A stretch of DNA of 64,000 nt from DASVUC01 sp038237225 (lineage in GTDB: Bacteria; Planctomycetota; Phycisphaerae; Tepidisphaerales; Tepidisphaeraceae): contig JBBRYX010000001.1 of NCBI GenBank assembly GCA_038237225.1, positions 434,001 to 498,000 of the forward strand, given 5' to 3'. Each line of letters begins with the position of its first letter. Position 1 is the first letter of the stretch. The position numbers and the translations under genes are program-made. The notes beneath the pieces are model-generated. The model was not told the origin of the DNA. It ran no database searches and saw nothing but the letters and a program-made list of their open reading frames with translations. Below are positions 32,801 to 40,152 of the stretch, piece by piece.

Positions 32801-34632
32801 GAAGGCTCGGTGCGGACGAAGGCGCCGAGCCTGCTGATAAGCCGGCGATTGGTAAGGGCGGCGGTGAGGGTGAAAGAGCCATCCGCGCTTTCGGTGGGCT
32901 CATCTTCGCGCACGAGCATCAGCTCGTTCACGTAATCATCATCGTATTTCTGCTCCGTCCAGTGGTCGGTGATGTATTGTGCAAACTGCTCGGCCACATC
33001 GTGGCTGGGGAGGCAGGCATCCAGGTGCAGCGCGGCAGCGTCGTTGTTGGCATCAGAGACGAACAGGCCGAGGAGCTGGAAGAACTTGGGATCCTGGGGC
33101 TCGCCCACTTCATAAACGGCGGCGGGCTTGCTGGTAAGCCGGACTTCATCGGAGGTCGTCAATTCCTGGGCCTCGACCCAGCCGCGGTGTTTCGTCCAAA
33201 CCTTGTGATCCGCCGTAAGCTTCAGGGTGTACCCCCCCGCCGTCGTCAACTCGTAGACGTCTTTGTGACCGGTGGGGAAAGCGCCGTCGGTGACGTGGAT
33301 TTCCTGGTTGTCCAGGTTCGTGATGATGCGCGCGGGGAGGTGGATCATCTGGTCGATGCGGCGCCAGATTCCGCCGGGGGTGAGGACTCGAGTGTCGCCC
33401 GTTACGCAGGGGTTGCTCGCATTAATTCGGCCGGACCTGGGGCAGGTGTGCCACTGGTTGATGGTGTCGTCGTATTGCACGCCGGGGTCGGCACAGCGCC
33501 AGGCGGCGTAGGCGATTTTCTGCCAGAGCTCGCGGGCCTTCATGGTCTTGGCGACTTTTTTGTCCTTGCGGTAGTACAGCTTCCAGTCGCCATCGTGCTC
33601 CAGCGCTTTGAAGAATTCGTTGGGGATGCGGACGGAGTTGTTGGAGTTTTGGCCGGACACGGTTTGGTAGGCCTCGCCGTTGAAGTCGTAATCGAGGTTG
33701 AGGCCCAGTTTCCTGGCAACGTCCTGCTGATCCTGAGGGAGAAGCTTGAGGCCCTCGACCATGGCGGCGACCTTGAGCTCTTCGCGGACTTTCCAGGTGA
33801 CAAACGATTCGATGTCCGGGTGATCGAGATCGAGGCAGACCATCTTGGCGGCGCGGCGGGTGGTTCCGCCGGACTTGATCGCGCCGGCGGCGCGGTCGCC
33901 GATCTTAAGGAAGCTCATGAGACCGGAGGATTTGCCGCCACCGGAAAGCGATTCATTTTCGCCGCGGAGCTTCGAGAAGTTGGAGCCTGTGCCAGAGCCG
34001 TATTTGAAAAGGCGAGCTTCACGCGTCCACAGATCCATGATGCCGCCGGGGTTCACCAGGTCATCGGAAATAGACTGGATAAAACACGCATGAGGTTGTG
34101 GATGCGTATACGCGTCCTTCGATTTTAAAAGTTCCCCGCTTCGAGGATCGCAGTAGAAATGGCCTTGGGCCGGACCGGTGATGCCGTAGGCGAAGTTAAG
34201 GCCTGTGTTGAACCACTGCGGAGAATTCGGGGCGCACATCTGGTGGAGGAGCATGTACGCAAGCTCATCGTAAAAAGCTTGAGCATCTTCGGCGGTGTCG
34301 AAGTAGCCATGCTTTTCGCCCCAGTAACGCCAGCAGCCGGCGAGACGGTTGATCACTTGCCTGGCGGATTTTTCCGGGCCCGTGATGACGTTGCCATCGG
34401 AATCGCGGACCTGCTGACCATTCTCGTCGAGCACGGGAACGCCAGCCTTGCGGAAGTACTTGCTGACCATGATGTCGGTGGCAAGCTGCGACCACTGCTT
34501 CGGAATCTCGGCATCGTTCATCTCGAAAACGATCGAGCCGTCGGGGTTGCAGATTTTGCTGGTGCGCTTTTCATATTCCGCGGTGGAGAACGGATCCTGG
34601 CCTGTCTTCGTGAAGCGGCGAGTGATTCTCAT
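29836..34632 (-). CDS. nrdJ: B12-dependent (class II) ribonucleotide reductase, intein-containing
   Basis: The 1598-residue precursor is an adenosylcobalamin-dependent NrdJ. Typical blocks are MCAPNSPQWFNTGL (C133), PHACFIQSISDDLV (C183), FKYGSGTGSNFS, and the active-site loop NP/CSEYMF. A 396-residue intein (residues 409-804) interrupts that loop just before the radical Cys805; E807 is the expected base. APTGTIGLLMDCDTTG and the C-terminal CDVCG...CYKCLNCG cysteine cluster complete the enzyme. The mature host protein is about 1200 residues. It makes deoxyribonucleotides with or without oxygen. Several intergenic-type palindromes lie in frame inside the gene. It is last in the dcd-lipoprotein-nrdJ run. 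AAGGAA lies ten bases before the ATG. Confidence 0.95.
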   Translation of the reverse strand: MRITRRFTKTGQDPFSTAEYEKRTSKICNPDGSIVFEMNDAEIPKQWSQLATDIMVSKYFRKAGVPVLDENGQQVRDSDGNVITGPEKSARQVINRLAGCWRYWGEKHGYFDTAEDAQAFYDELAYMLLHQMCAPNSPQWFNTGLNFAYGITGPAQGHFYCDPRSGELLKSKDAYTHPQPHACFIQSISDDLVNPGGIMDLWTREARLFKYGSGTGSNFSKLRGENESLSGGGKSSGLMSFLKIGDRAAGAIKSGGTTRRAAKMVCLDLDHPDIESFVTWKVREELKVAAMVEGLKLLPQDQQDVARKLGLNLDYDFNGEAYQTVSGQNSNNSVRIPNEFFKALEHDGDWKLYYRKDKKVAKTMKARELWQKIAYAAWRCADPGVQYDDTINQWHTCPRSGRINASNPCVTGDTRVLTPGGIWRRIDQMIHLPARIITNLDNQEIHVTDGAFPTGHKDVYELTTAGGYTLKLTADHKVWTKHRGWVEAQELTTSDEVRLTSKPAAVYEVGEPQDPKFFQLLGLFVSDANNDAAALHLDACLPSHDVAEQFAQYITDHWTEQKYDDDYVNELMLVREDEPTESADGSFTLTAALTNRRLISRLGAFVRTEPSTSSVQASFGQAAGSKRLSEEAFTAGLAAQRHLLRAIFTADAVITDNTLELRSDSLGLVQDIQLILLGFGIQSSQQTYEGGALAFSGVLSDRRVHPGSRPARGNADLRRHGLRIDPGSLRSFAKHIALLPGKKLERLAHAVSLAIASPDHVSRFAFPGNYDRFATLKLLGNQQVFDLTEPVTSSFIANGLTVHNCSEYMFLDDTACNLASLNVLTFFDADSRRFDIEAFKHAIRIWTTVLEISVLMASFPSEEIATLSYKFRTLGLGYANLGAMLMQAGIPYDSEKGRAICAALTSILTGESYATSADMARELGAFPGYDENKPDMLVVIRNHRRAAYNTQKAHGLQSVGSYEGLDILPVGIDSLQFADTDPLASRQLLHAARECWDRALALGEKHGYRNAQTTVIAPTGTIGLLMDCDTTGVEPDFALVKFKKLAGGGYFKIANQSLRPALVNLGYDPHEIYDILKFVLGSLSLHDAPVINWETLLHKGFTEAELGKIEDSLPGVFELSFAFSPWTLGARFFERMEIPEPIWQAPHFNLLRHLGFTKAQIDEASAHICGRGTVEGAPHIKDVHLTVFDCANKCGKTGIRFIAAEGHIRMMAAAQPFISGAISKTINLTNEATIDDIQSAYELSWKLGLKANALYRDGSKLSQPLNVKSDSDVDEKTDEEDLEAVEDAREEVARDVIAAARAVSTSSLNAEPRTLNPLTSDNLEAAPDHTRIIERIVERIVERPLRRRLPDTRHAVTHKFDVAGHEGYITVGLYEDQTPGEVFITMAKEGSTIGGLMDTVATLVSVALQYGVPVDSLVRKFEHVRFEPSGMTRNQDIPMAKSLVDYIFRWLAMEFVPGYKAANAPKRPAKSTASAVGEPSPSGRGQGEDASEHTDAPPSNGHTKKSGNGHGPRLAPDTAQPFDYEAEQKTSSPIPADNSELTTGNSLNLRLTITADPLSQQGSNMQADAPACDVCGSITVRSGTCYKCLNCGNSMGCS
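30178..30198. repeat. Palindrome CCCTCTCCCGGAGGGAGAGGG inside nrdJ
   Basis: This widespread intergenic-type palindrome is read in frame as part of GEPSPSGRGQGED in the variable C-terminal linker of NrdJ. Confidence 0.8.
30681..30713. repeat. GGTTCAG tandem-like repeat inside nrdJ
   Basis: Degenerate copies of GGGTTCAG/GGTTCGG follow each other and are translated as SLNAEPRTLNPL in a linker of NrdJ. The unit is typical of non-coding repeats. Confidence 0.65.
31754..31775. repeat. Perfect 22-base palindrome inside nrdJ
   Basis: CCCACGGATTG joined to CAATCCGTGGG is a perfect palindrome. It is read in frame as AHGLQSVG between conserved barrel segments of NrdJ, without breaking the frame. Confidence 0.85.
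32553..32569. repeat. CGAGGGCTCCGCCCTCG palindrome inside the intein
   Basis: Seven-base arms flank TCC. It is translated as YEGGALAFSG in the endonuclease region of the intein. Confidence 0.75.
32786..32808. repeat. CTGAGCTTGTCGAAGG-type repeat inside the intein
   Basis: This word is a frequent intergenic repeat in many GC-rich bacteria. Here it is read on the minus strand as EPSTSSVQ within the intein. Confidence 0.65.
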
Positions 34633-34665
34633 GGTGCGTGGTTCCTTCCTGTAAACACAACAATC

Positions 34666-35109
34666 TCACGGCGCTCGTGGAGCCGTTGCCGCTGAGGTTG
34701 TCGGAGTTCCTTTTCTCAAGAAATAGACTTCGTAGCCGCCCTTGGAGACCGGGACGGTTCCCCTTCCGGGCGCACCGGCATGGCGATCCGCGGTGAACGC
34801 GGCGCCGGCTTCGGTTGGCGTGAGCGTGAACGTTTCGCCGGATTGTAAATCATATTGCAGCGATACCTGCCGGTCGTCGCGGCTGAACACGTACACGGTG
34901 CCGTCGCGGTCGGCGACCAGGCTGACGGGATCCGTGCCCTCCGCGATGCGCTGAGCTTCGGCGGGGATGTTGATGGTCGTGTGGAGATTTTGTGCCGTGG
35001 CGGATGGGACTGCGATGGGCTGCGCGGTCGGCAGGTTCTTTTTCCCGACGGACATGGAGACCGAGCATCCCGATTGCGCGATCAAAAGGAGAGTCAGGGA
35101 CAGGACCAT
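34666..35109 (-). CDS. Small lipoprotein 4 of the dcd-nrdJ cluster
   Basis: ATG 35109 gives 147 residues beginning MVLSLTLLLIAQSGC, a lipoprotein-type signal with a slightly unusual lipobox (QSGC). The frame runs on upstream to 35229, but that part is the translated palindromic repeat. The mature part has IPAEAQRIAEGTDPVSLVAD, DGTVYVFSRDD, an LQSGETFTLTP strand and a C-terminal GGYEVYFLRKG. The same order of short motifs is seen in the three lipoproteins upstream. It is probably anchored in the outer or inner membrane. Function unknown. It is 33 bases from nrdJ. Confidence 0.68.
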   Translation of the reverse strand: MVLSLTLLLIAQSGCSVSMSVGKKNLPTAQPIAVPSATAQNLHTTINIPAEAQRIAEGTDPVSLVADRDGTVYVFSRDDRQVSLQYDLQSGETFTLTPTEAGAAFTADRHAGAPGRGTVPVSKGGYEVYFLRKGTPTTSAATAPRAP

Positions 35110-35110
35110 C

Positions 35111-35170
35111 CCGTACCCCGGGCATCCTGTCCGTGCTGGCGATTCAGACACGGGCAAGATGCCCATGCAA
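35111..35170. repeat. GTAGCACGGGCATC-family repeat
   Basis: A degenerate member (GTACCCCGGGCATCCTGTCC, then GGGCAAGATGCCCATG) between the third and fourth lipoprotein genes, immediately before the start codon of the fourth. Confidence 0.8.
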
Positions 35171-35234
35171 CCAGCCGGGCCTCTTTGCTCCGGCATCGAG
35201 TTGTGATTGCAAGTCGTCATCCGATTCATCGCGT

Positions 35235-35630
35235 TTACTTTGCTAAAGCCAGGAAATAGATCGCATGGGAATTTCGTTCGAAGATATCGTTGACACCGAC
35301 GTCTTCGCCGTTGAGGGATGCGCGGTGGTGTCCGGGCGCGACGGTAAGGCGCTCGCCTTTTTCCATCAGCGTCGAAAAAATGACCGTCTTGCGGTCGTCG
35401 TCGAAAAGCCAGCCCCGGCCATGGACCTTGGCCCGAAAACCGAGCTCGCCCGTGCCGCTGGCTTGCAGCTTGGCCGAAGCCGGAACGCGGTCAGGACTGA
35501 TCGGCTCGTTGATGTTGGCGACGGGGCAATGCGCGGCTTTGGAATCAGAGGCGCACCCGGTCATCATCGCGCCCAGAAACGTAACGACGATCATGCACGC
35601 GGCTCTGATTTTTCCACCTCGAAACGACAT
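35235..35630 (-). CDS. Small lipoprotein 3 of the dcd-nrdJ cluster
   Basis: 131 residues from an ATG with a strong SD (AGGAGGTCGGG). The lipobox is MMTGC. The mature part reads VPASAKLQASGTGELGFRAK, RGWLFDDDRKTVIFSTLMEK, GERLTVAPG, then ERNSHAIYFLALAK. The end Y-F segment and the GE..TV/TL P strand recur in its neighbours. No known family is recognised. The distance to the previous gene is 45 bases, and to the next 125 bases with a repeat in it. Confidence 0.75.
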   Translation of the reverse strand: MSFRGGKIRAACMIVVTFLGAMMTGCASDSKAAHCPVANINEPISPDRVPASAKLQASGTGELGFRAKVHGRGWLFDDDRKTVIFSTLMEKGERLTVAPGHHRASLNGEDVGVNDIFERNSHAIYFLALAK

Positions 35631-35675
35631 CCCGACCTCCTGCCCGCCGCACTCCCTGGATCACCCGATCCACCC

Positions 35676-36125
35676 TTACCTCGCTGGCTGCGTGGCGGCG
35701 GGTGGACCCGCGCCGGCGCCTTGTCTCTCCTTAAAATAAGGGTTGCTCTGAACGTAAATCCCAAACGTGTGCGCTGACGGCAATGGACCCGGATTCACTT
35801 GCTGCCCGGCGATGGTGACGCCGCGCTTGGCATCGACGGAGACGACGGTGCTTCTGGGCGCGTCGCCGCCGGCGATTTGGATGCCGCTGGTGAGATCGAC
35901 CACGCGAACCGCGCTGTCTCCGGTCACGATATGCCCCAGGGGAAGCGATCCCTGGGCGATCGGATACGACTTGTTCATCTCGACGCTTCCGCCGCCGGGC
36001 TGGGCGAATTCCCGCTTGAGCGCGTCAAGGTCGCTCTTGGAGAGAACCGTGTCCCCCCGCCGCGGCTGGTCGCTCACACAACCAAGAGCGAGACCAATAC
36101 AGAAGATGACGCCGATGCGGATCAT
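35676..36125 (-). CDS. Small lipoprotein 2 of the dcd-nrdJ cluster
   Basis: 149 residues with a short signal and lipobox LALGC (MIRIGVIFCIGLALGC). The mature part has a charged helix (SKSDLDALKREFAQ), then beta-rich sequence with AVRVVDLTSGIQIAGGD, STVVSVDAKRGVTIAGQ and HTFGIYVQSNPYF. It is the most divergent of the four. It starts eight bases after the stop of lipoprotein 1. No known family is recognised, and the role is unknown. Confidence 0.75.
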   Translation of the reverse strand: MIRIGVIFCIGLALGCVSDQPRRGDTVLSKSDLDALKREFAQPGGGSVEMNKSYPIAQGSLPLGHIVTGDSAVRVVDLTSGIQIAGGDAPRSTVVSVDAKRGVTIAGQQVNPGPLPSAHTFGIYVQSNPYFKERQGAGAGPPAATQPAR

Positions 36126-36133
36126 GATCGTCG

Positions 36134-36493
36134 TTACTTGCCAGGCGTTTGATGGATTGTGGGATTGTTGGTCTGCGGGACAAAGTAAACGCGGTACTGC
36201 TTGCCCTGGTCGAAGTTGGACTTCATCGATTCCGGCAACTGCTCGGCAGCAAGCGGCGTCTGGTTTCGATGGCCATTCGTCGACATGACGTGAATCACTT
36301 CGCCGCTGCCGGCATCGACGTAATACAGCAGCCCCGGCTCATCGGGCACATAAGTCGCGGGAATATACCGCCCATACGCGAGCATCTTCGCATCCGCCGG
36401 AAGCTGCACCTTTCCTCCCTGGGAGCCGGCGCAACCGGTGAGCAGAAGCCCCAACACGCAAAACAAGAACAGTCGAACCATTCCTTGGCTCAT
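36134..36493 (-). CDS. Small lipoprotein 1 of the dcd-nrdJ cluster
   Basis: 119 residues from an ATG with SD GGAGGATC. The signal ends in lipobox LLTGC. The mature part has LPADAKMLAYGRYIPATYVP, GLLYYVDAGSGEVIHVMSTN, and KQYRVYFVPQTN near the end. It begins 16 bases after dcd, so co-transcription with dcd is likely. No known family is recognised. Confidence 0.78.
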   Translation of the reverse strand: MSQGMVRLFLFCVLGLLLTGCAGSQGGKVQLPADAKMLAYGRYIPATYVPDEPGLLYYVDAGSGEVIHVMSTNGHRNQTPLAAEQLPESMKSNFDQGKQYRVYFVPQTNNPTIHQTPGK

Positions 36494-36509
36494 GGCAGAT
36501 CCTCCAGCG

Positions 36510-37082
36510 TTAGTCGACCTTGGGCAGCGTCAGTCCGGTCTGGTCCTGGTACTTGCCCTTCTTATCCGCATAACTGACGGCACAGGCGCGTTCACCTTTG
36601 AGGAAGATGAGTTGGGCGATGCCTTCGTTGGCATAAATCTTCGCGGGAAGTGGCGTGGTGTTGCTGATCTCAAGCGTGATCTTGCCGCGCCACTCGGGCT
36701 CGATCGGCGTCACGTTCACGATGATGCCGCACCGGGCGTACGTGCTCTTGCCGACGCAGATGGCGAGGTAATTTCTTGGCATCGAGACGTACTCGACCGT
36801 TTCCGCAAGCGCGAAGCTGTTGGGCGGAATGATGACGTGATCTTTGCCGGTCTCGGAGGTGTCCACGGTGATGAAATAGTCTTCGGTGAATCGCTTGGGG
36901 TCGACGACGGCGGCAGAGCCTGTCGAGTTGACGTTCGTGAAGATCTTAAAGAGGGTTCCGACCCGGAGATCGTACCCGTAGCTGGAAACGCCGAAGCTGA
37001 TGGAGCCCGGGCGCTTGTGGTTTTCTTCGAAGGGCTCGATGCCGATCAGTTCGCGGATCTGGGTGTCGCAGAGGATAGCCAT
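36510..37082 (-). CDS. dcd: dCTP deaminase
   Basis: From ATG 37082, with AGGA six bases upstream, the protein has 190 residues, near the 193 of E. coli Dcd. SISFGVSSYGYDLRVG, GKSTYARCGIIVNVTPIEPEW (with the catalytic Glu) and AQLIFLKGE are typical. It converts dCTP to dUTP for dTMP synthesis. Bifunctional deaminase/dUTPase forms look similar, so that activity cannot be excluded. It heads a same-strand run with four lipoprotein genes and nrdJ, so two steps of deoxynucleotide supply share a cluster. The upstream extension of the frame to 37145 is not supported. Confidence 0.93.
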   Translation of the reverse strand: MAILCDTQIRELIGIEPFEENHKRPGSISFGVSSYGYDLRVGTLFKIFTNVNSTGSAAVVDPKRFTEDYFITVDTSETGKDHVIIPPNSFALAETVEYVSMPRNYLAICVGKSTYARCGIIVNVTPIEPEWRGKITLEISNTTPLPAKIYANEGIAQLIFLKGERACAVSYADKKGKYQDQTGLTLPKVD

Positions 37083-37864
37083 TGATCGTCCTGAGTGTTC
37101 GAGTTGAAACGGGTGGGCCTGCGGCCCTACGGCTACACGCGTCAAATAGAGGCGGTGCGAGACCCGCGGGCGAGGCGTCCTGCCTTGTCCGTTGAGCCGA
37201 CACCGCGGCGACTTACTGAAGCGTCATCCTCCTGACGACGAAGTGATTTGTCCCGACTTCCGGATGCTGAAGCTGAACCAGGGAAGGCCCGTTTCAATGA
37301 TCAACACCACGGCCCGTTCGCAATCCAAATGCCGACTCGTTGCCTCATCGGCTGCCCACGACATTTTACCGTCGCGTGGGATTTATACACTACATCTGGT
37401 AGTGGTCAATCCAGACTTTACTAAATCTGGGATAGTGATCTGTAAACCTGAACTTAACAATTGGGGAGGACGAGGGTTAAAGCATAGCGAGTTTTTTTCC
37501 AGGGCTGGCGCGGAACCTTTCGGCGGGTCAGGTTATCCACCTGAATCCATCCACACGGTGGAAAACTCCGTGCAGAACTAAAAGCGACGTAAGGTTTTGC
37601 GGGCATGACGGGGTGCCGCAGGGATGCCGGACACCGCGCAAAATAAGGCCCCGGACGCGGGGAAGACGTCCGGGGCTCAGGGGGAGGGTAGGTAGCTTAG
37701 TCAGTTGGCCGGTCTCACTTGCTTGGACACTGTAAGAGTAGCTTCGGAGGGCTGATTTATTTCAACGACCTCTCGAAAACTCTGTTCTGCATGAGAAATG
37801 CGCTTCTCGACAGTGAGTTGCACGGGTTGAAAAAATTCTCTGCTCGGTGAGAGAAGCTGCTGAA
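37083..37864. other. 780-base gene-free region
   Basis: No gene is supported here. It contains the dcd upstream region, an AT-richer block near 37370-37480 with the imperfect inverted repeat ATCCAGA...TCTGGGAT around 37410-37434, and the terminator at 37639-37676. An open plus-strand frame at 37192-37581 has no RBS and no protein-like composition. Confidence 0.6.
37639..37676 (-). terminator. Intrinsic terminator for the anti-sigma operon
   Basis: Perfect ten-base arms GCCCCGGACG and CGTCCGGGGC flank a nine-base loop. On the minus strand they are followed by CTTATTTTG. It lies about 190 bases after the stop of the minus-strand gene at 37865. Confidence 0.7.
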
Positions 37865-40063
37865 TTAGCGGGCGGGTGCGCTTGTGGGGGCTGTAGCGGG
37901 GGTGGGGGTGAGCTCGAAGCTTTGGCTTGCAGGGGCGGGTATGGCTGGGAGGGCTGTTGTCGCAGCCGTGGATTCCGAATCCGGCTGAACAACGATCACC
38001 ACATCGACCATAGCCTCTACGGCTTGGAGCGGTGCAGCAGAATCGTCTAGCGAAAGCGCCGGCTGATTAACCGGTCGTGAGGCGGAGGGCGCGGCGGGCG
38101 CCGCCATCACTGAAACTGCGGCGCGCGAGCCGGGTTGGGTCACGGGACGGCTCGCTGCCGTAACGGCCACGGCTGCGGGTAAGGTGGACGGCGCGGCATC
38201 CGCCGCGGGGCGGGTGGTCGCGGCGGAAGCGACGACGGGCCGGCCGGAAGAGTCTTTGGATTTCACCGTGAACATCGCCCGCCCCGCATCGAAACGGCTG
38301 GCGGCATCCGCGATCGATCGCGCGAGCTGATCTGCCGTCTGTCCCCAGCTCTGGAATTCGCCGAGCAACGGAAGACGGATCGCTCCACTCTCATCCACCG
38401 TGACTTCAGGCGTGCGATAAAGATCCGGATTGGCATAGTCATATTCGACCGAGATGCGGTCGCCTGGTTTGAAGGTGTAAACTGGCTGCGTGCCGGCCAC
38501 CGGTTGGGTGCTGGCCAGAGAGCGGAGCCGAAGGAGGCTGACGTTGCCGGCGGTCACACCCTTGTCGCGGCACGCTCGAACGATCGCATCAATTCCCTGC
38601 GCTGGAGTGGAGCCTTCGACCTTTACTAATCCCAAGTTCGGGACGCTGATCTGACCTTTGTCGTCGATCGTCTGAATGACAATCTCCGTGGAGGCGCCAG
38701 TGGAAAGACCCACGAGGTCACCCGCACGAAGAGCTGCGGGCGCTGTGGCCGGCTGTGAGGTCGCGAATCCCTCTGCCCGATCGAAGCCGCGATCGCGAGT
38801 CGGTGACGTTGCCGGACTTGCCCCTCGATCCATCGACCATGCCCGTGTTGCGGCGGCCCGAGCCCCATTGGACGGCGTAGCGGGGAACGAAAAGTGCGTC
38901 GATGAGCGCTCGACTTGCGAACCCAGGAGAACCGGCTGAAGCGGTGCGACGCACGCATTCAAGCCCCGCACCTGACTTGCCGTCAGATTTCGCGCCAGAA
39001 TGAGTTGCTTCGACCGAGCGGGCGACTGCTGCTGCTGAATGACCTCGGCCTGAGCAGAAGAACCCTTGGAGACGATCTCCAGGCTATCGGCGAGACCACG
39101 GCGCGTTGATGGAGTTGCGCTTGTGCTAACTACGCCAGGCCCTTCCTGAGCGGGCGTCGATGTCGCGCGTGCTTTAAGCTGCACCTGAACGATCTGTCTC
39201 CGGTTCATCACTGCGTCGTTCCCCGGACCCAGTTGAAAAGGCTCGGACGCCGGCTCATTAAGCTGCTGCCAGGAGATTCCGTTGTCCCCGAGAAAGCGCG
39301 TGACCTGATGCTCTGCGGCCTTGGGATCGGCTGTGTTCAGGAGGACGACCATGGGTTTGCTGACGGCTCCGTTCGTGACTTGTTGAACGTGGCGATTGAG
39401 ATTGGATTCGAACAGGGCCGACTGATCGCCCCACTTGGCCAGCGGCGCGAGATGTGATGAACCTCCGGAAAAACCGCGCAATTGAGTGCCTGAAATCCGG
39501 TCAAACACGCCGTTGCTCAGCGGCATCGTGCGGCCGGTGAAATCAGCGCCGCGAGCGATCGCAGGATGGGTGCTCAGTGGGGCCACAGACCGGACGACGT
39601 CGGTGTGCGCGGCCTCTCGGTTTTCAGGCGCTTGAGTGCTCATCACAATCGGACCGGATGTGGTGGGAGCGATGGCAAAATCCGACACTCGATGCCCAGG
39701 TCCCCTGGGCAGCACGAAAAAGATCACCGCCGCGAGACCCACGACCAGCAATACCACCGCCGCCGCCGCATACACCTGCGGCCAGGCATTGATTCGGCCG
39801 GCAACCGCGGCCTCTTCCTCAGGCTCGGAATCGAGAAGAACCGAACGCTCGAGCTGACTGCTAAACGTCTCATACAAATCATCAGGCGCGCGATCCCGCG
39901 GAAGCTCCCGAAGCGCATCGCGCTGCTCCGACAGATCCGCAATCAACTGGCGGTGCTGCGGATTATTCGCAAGGTGCTGTTCAATCTCGGCGCGGCCCTG
40001 CGCGTCGAGCTCTCCGTCGACGTAAGCACAAAGCTTGGCCTCGATGTGTTCCGTGTTTGCCAT
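37865..40063 (-). CDS. Large membrane anti-sigma-like protein with two export/SLBB-like C-terminal segments
   Basis: The 732-residue protein begins like an anti-sigma factor: KLCAYVDGELDAQGRAEIEQHLANNPQHRQL, with HL but no CxxC, so no classical zinc site. One membrane helix lies at about 94-118. A long Ala/Ser/Thr/Pro-rich external region follows. Two similar segments at about 445-515 (LRAGDLVGLST..GQISVPNLGLVKVEG) and 530-600 (FKPGDRISVEYDY..GAIRLPLLGEFQ) resemble polysaccharide export (Poly_export) modules. It follows an ECF sigma gene, which supports sigma control. Fusion of such modules to an anti-sigma domain suggests sensing of an envelope or polysaccharide signal. That is inference. 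Confidence 0.75.
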   Translation of the reverse strand: MANTEHIEAKLCAYVDGELDAQGRAEIEQHLANNPQHRQLIADLSEQRDALRELPRDRAPDDLYETFSSQLERSVLLDSEPEEEAAVAGRINAWPQVYAAAAVVLLVVGLAAVIFFVLPRGPGHRVSDFAIAPTTSGPIVMSTQAPENREAAHTDVVRSVAPLSTHPAIARGADFTGRTMPLSNGVFDRISGTQLRGFSGGSSHLAPLAKWGDQSALFESNLNRHVQQVTNGAVSKPMVVLLNTADPKAAEHQVTRFLGDNGISWQQLNEPASEPFQLGPGNDAVMNRRQIVQVQLKARATSTPAQEGPGVVSTSATPSTRRGLADSLEIVSKGSSAQAEVIQQQQSPARSKQLILARNLTASQVRGLNACVAPLQPVLLGSQVERSSTHFSFPATPSNGARAAATRAWSMDRGASPATSPTRDRGFDRAEGFATSQPATAPAALRAGDLVGLSTGASTEIVIQTIDDKGQISVPNLGLVKVEGSTPAQGIDAIVRACRDKGVTAGNVSLLRLRSLASTQPVAGTQPVYTFKPGDRISVEYDYANPDLYRTPEVTVDESGAIRLPLLGEFQSWGQTADQLARSIADAASRFDAGRAMFTVKSKDSSGRPVVASAATTRPAADAAPSTLPAAVAVTAASRPVTQPGSRAAVSVMAAPAAPSASRPVNQPALSLDDSAAPLQAVEAMVDVVIVVQPDSESTAATTALPAIPAPASQSFELTPTPATAPTSAPAR

Positions 40064-40065
40064 GG

Positions 40066-40152
40066 GTCAGTGGTCAGTTGCCAGTTGCCAGTTGCCAGTT
40101 GTCAGTTGTCAGTGAATTTCACCACGGACAACTGACAACGGACGACGGACAC
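40066..40152. repeat. CAGTTGC tandem repeat with inverted tail, between sigma and anti-sigma genes
   Basis: Five copies of CAGTTGC/CAGTTGT follow each other from about 40075. An inverted ACAACTGACAACGGACGACG lies near 40127. The repeat makes up nearly the whole gap between the two genes. Confidence 0.8.

Larger units (their letters stand above)
32221..33408 (-). mobile_element. Intein with degenerate LAGLIDADG-type endonuclease, in nrdJ
   Basis: Residues 409-804 of NrdJ form the intein. Block A is CVTGDTRVLTPGG with Cys409 at the first splice site. Block B is YTLKLTADHKVWT with the Thr-x-x-His motif. The end is VFDLTEPVTSSFIANGLTVHN with His803-Asn804, followed by extein Cys805. LLGLFVSDAN and LRAIFTADAV are in the places of the two LAGLIDADG motifs and keep their Asp residues, but the rest is eroded. 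Two palindromic repeats (32553, 32786) lie inside the endonuclease part. Splicing looks competent, homing doubtful. Confidence 0.93.

Noticed and set aside
32221..33408. A separate homing endonuclease gene inside nrdJ
   Set aside because: The frame is continuous with both exteins and the splice-junction residues are complete, so it is an intein rather than an intron-encoded or free-standing gene.
37192..37581. A plus-strand open frame in the 780-base gap
   Set aside because: It has no RBS, no domain, and crosses an AT-rich segment with different composition in its two halves.
40066..40152. A CRISPR array
   Set aside because: The repeat unit is seven bases without spacers, and there are no cas genes. 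No array-like structure exists elsewhere in the window.
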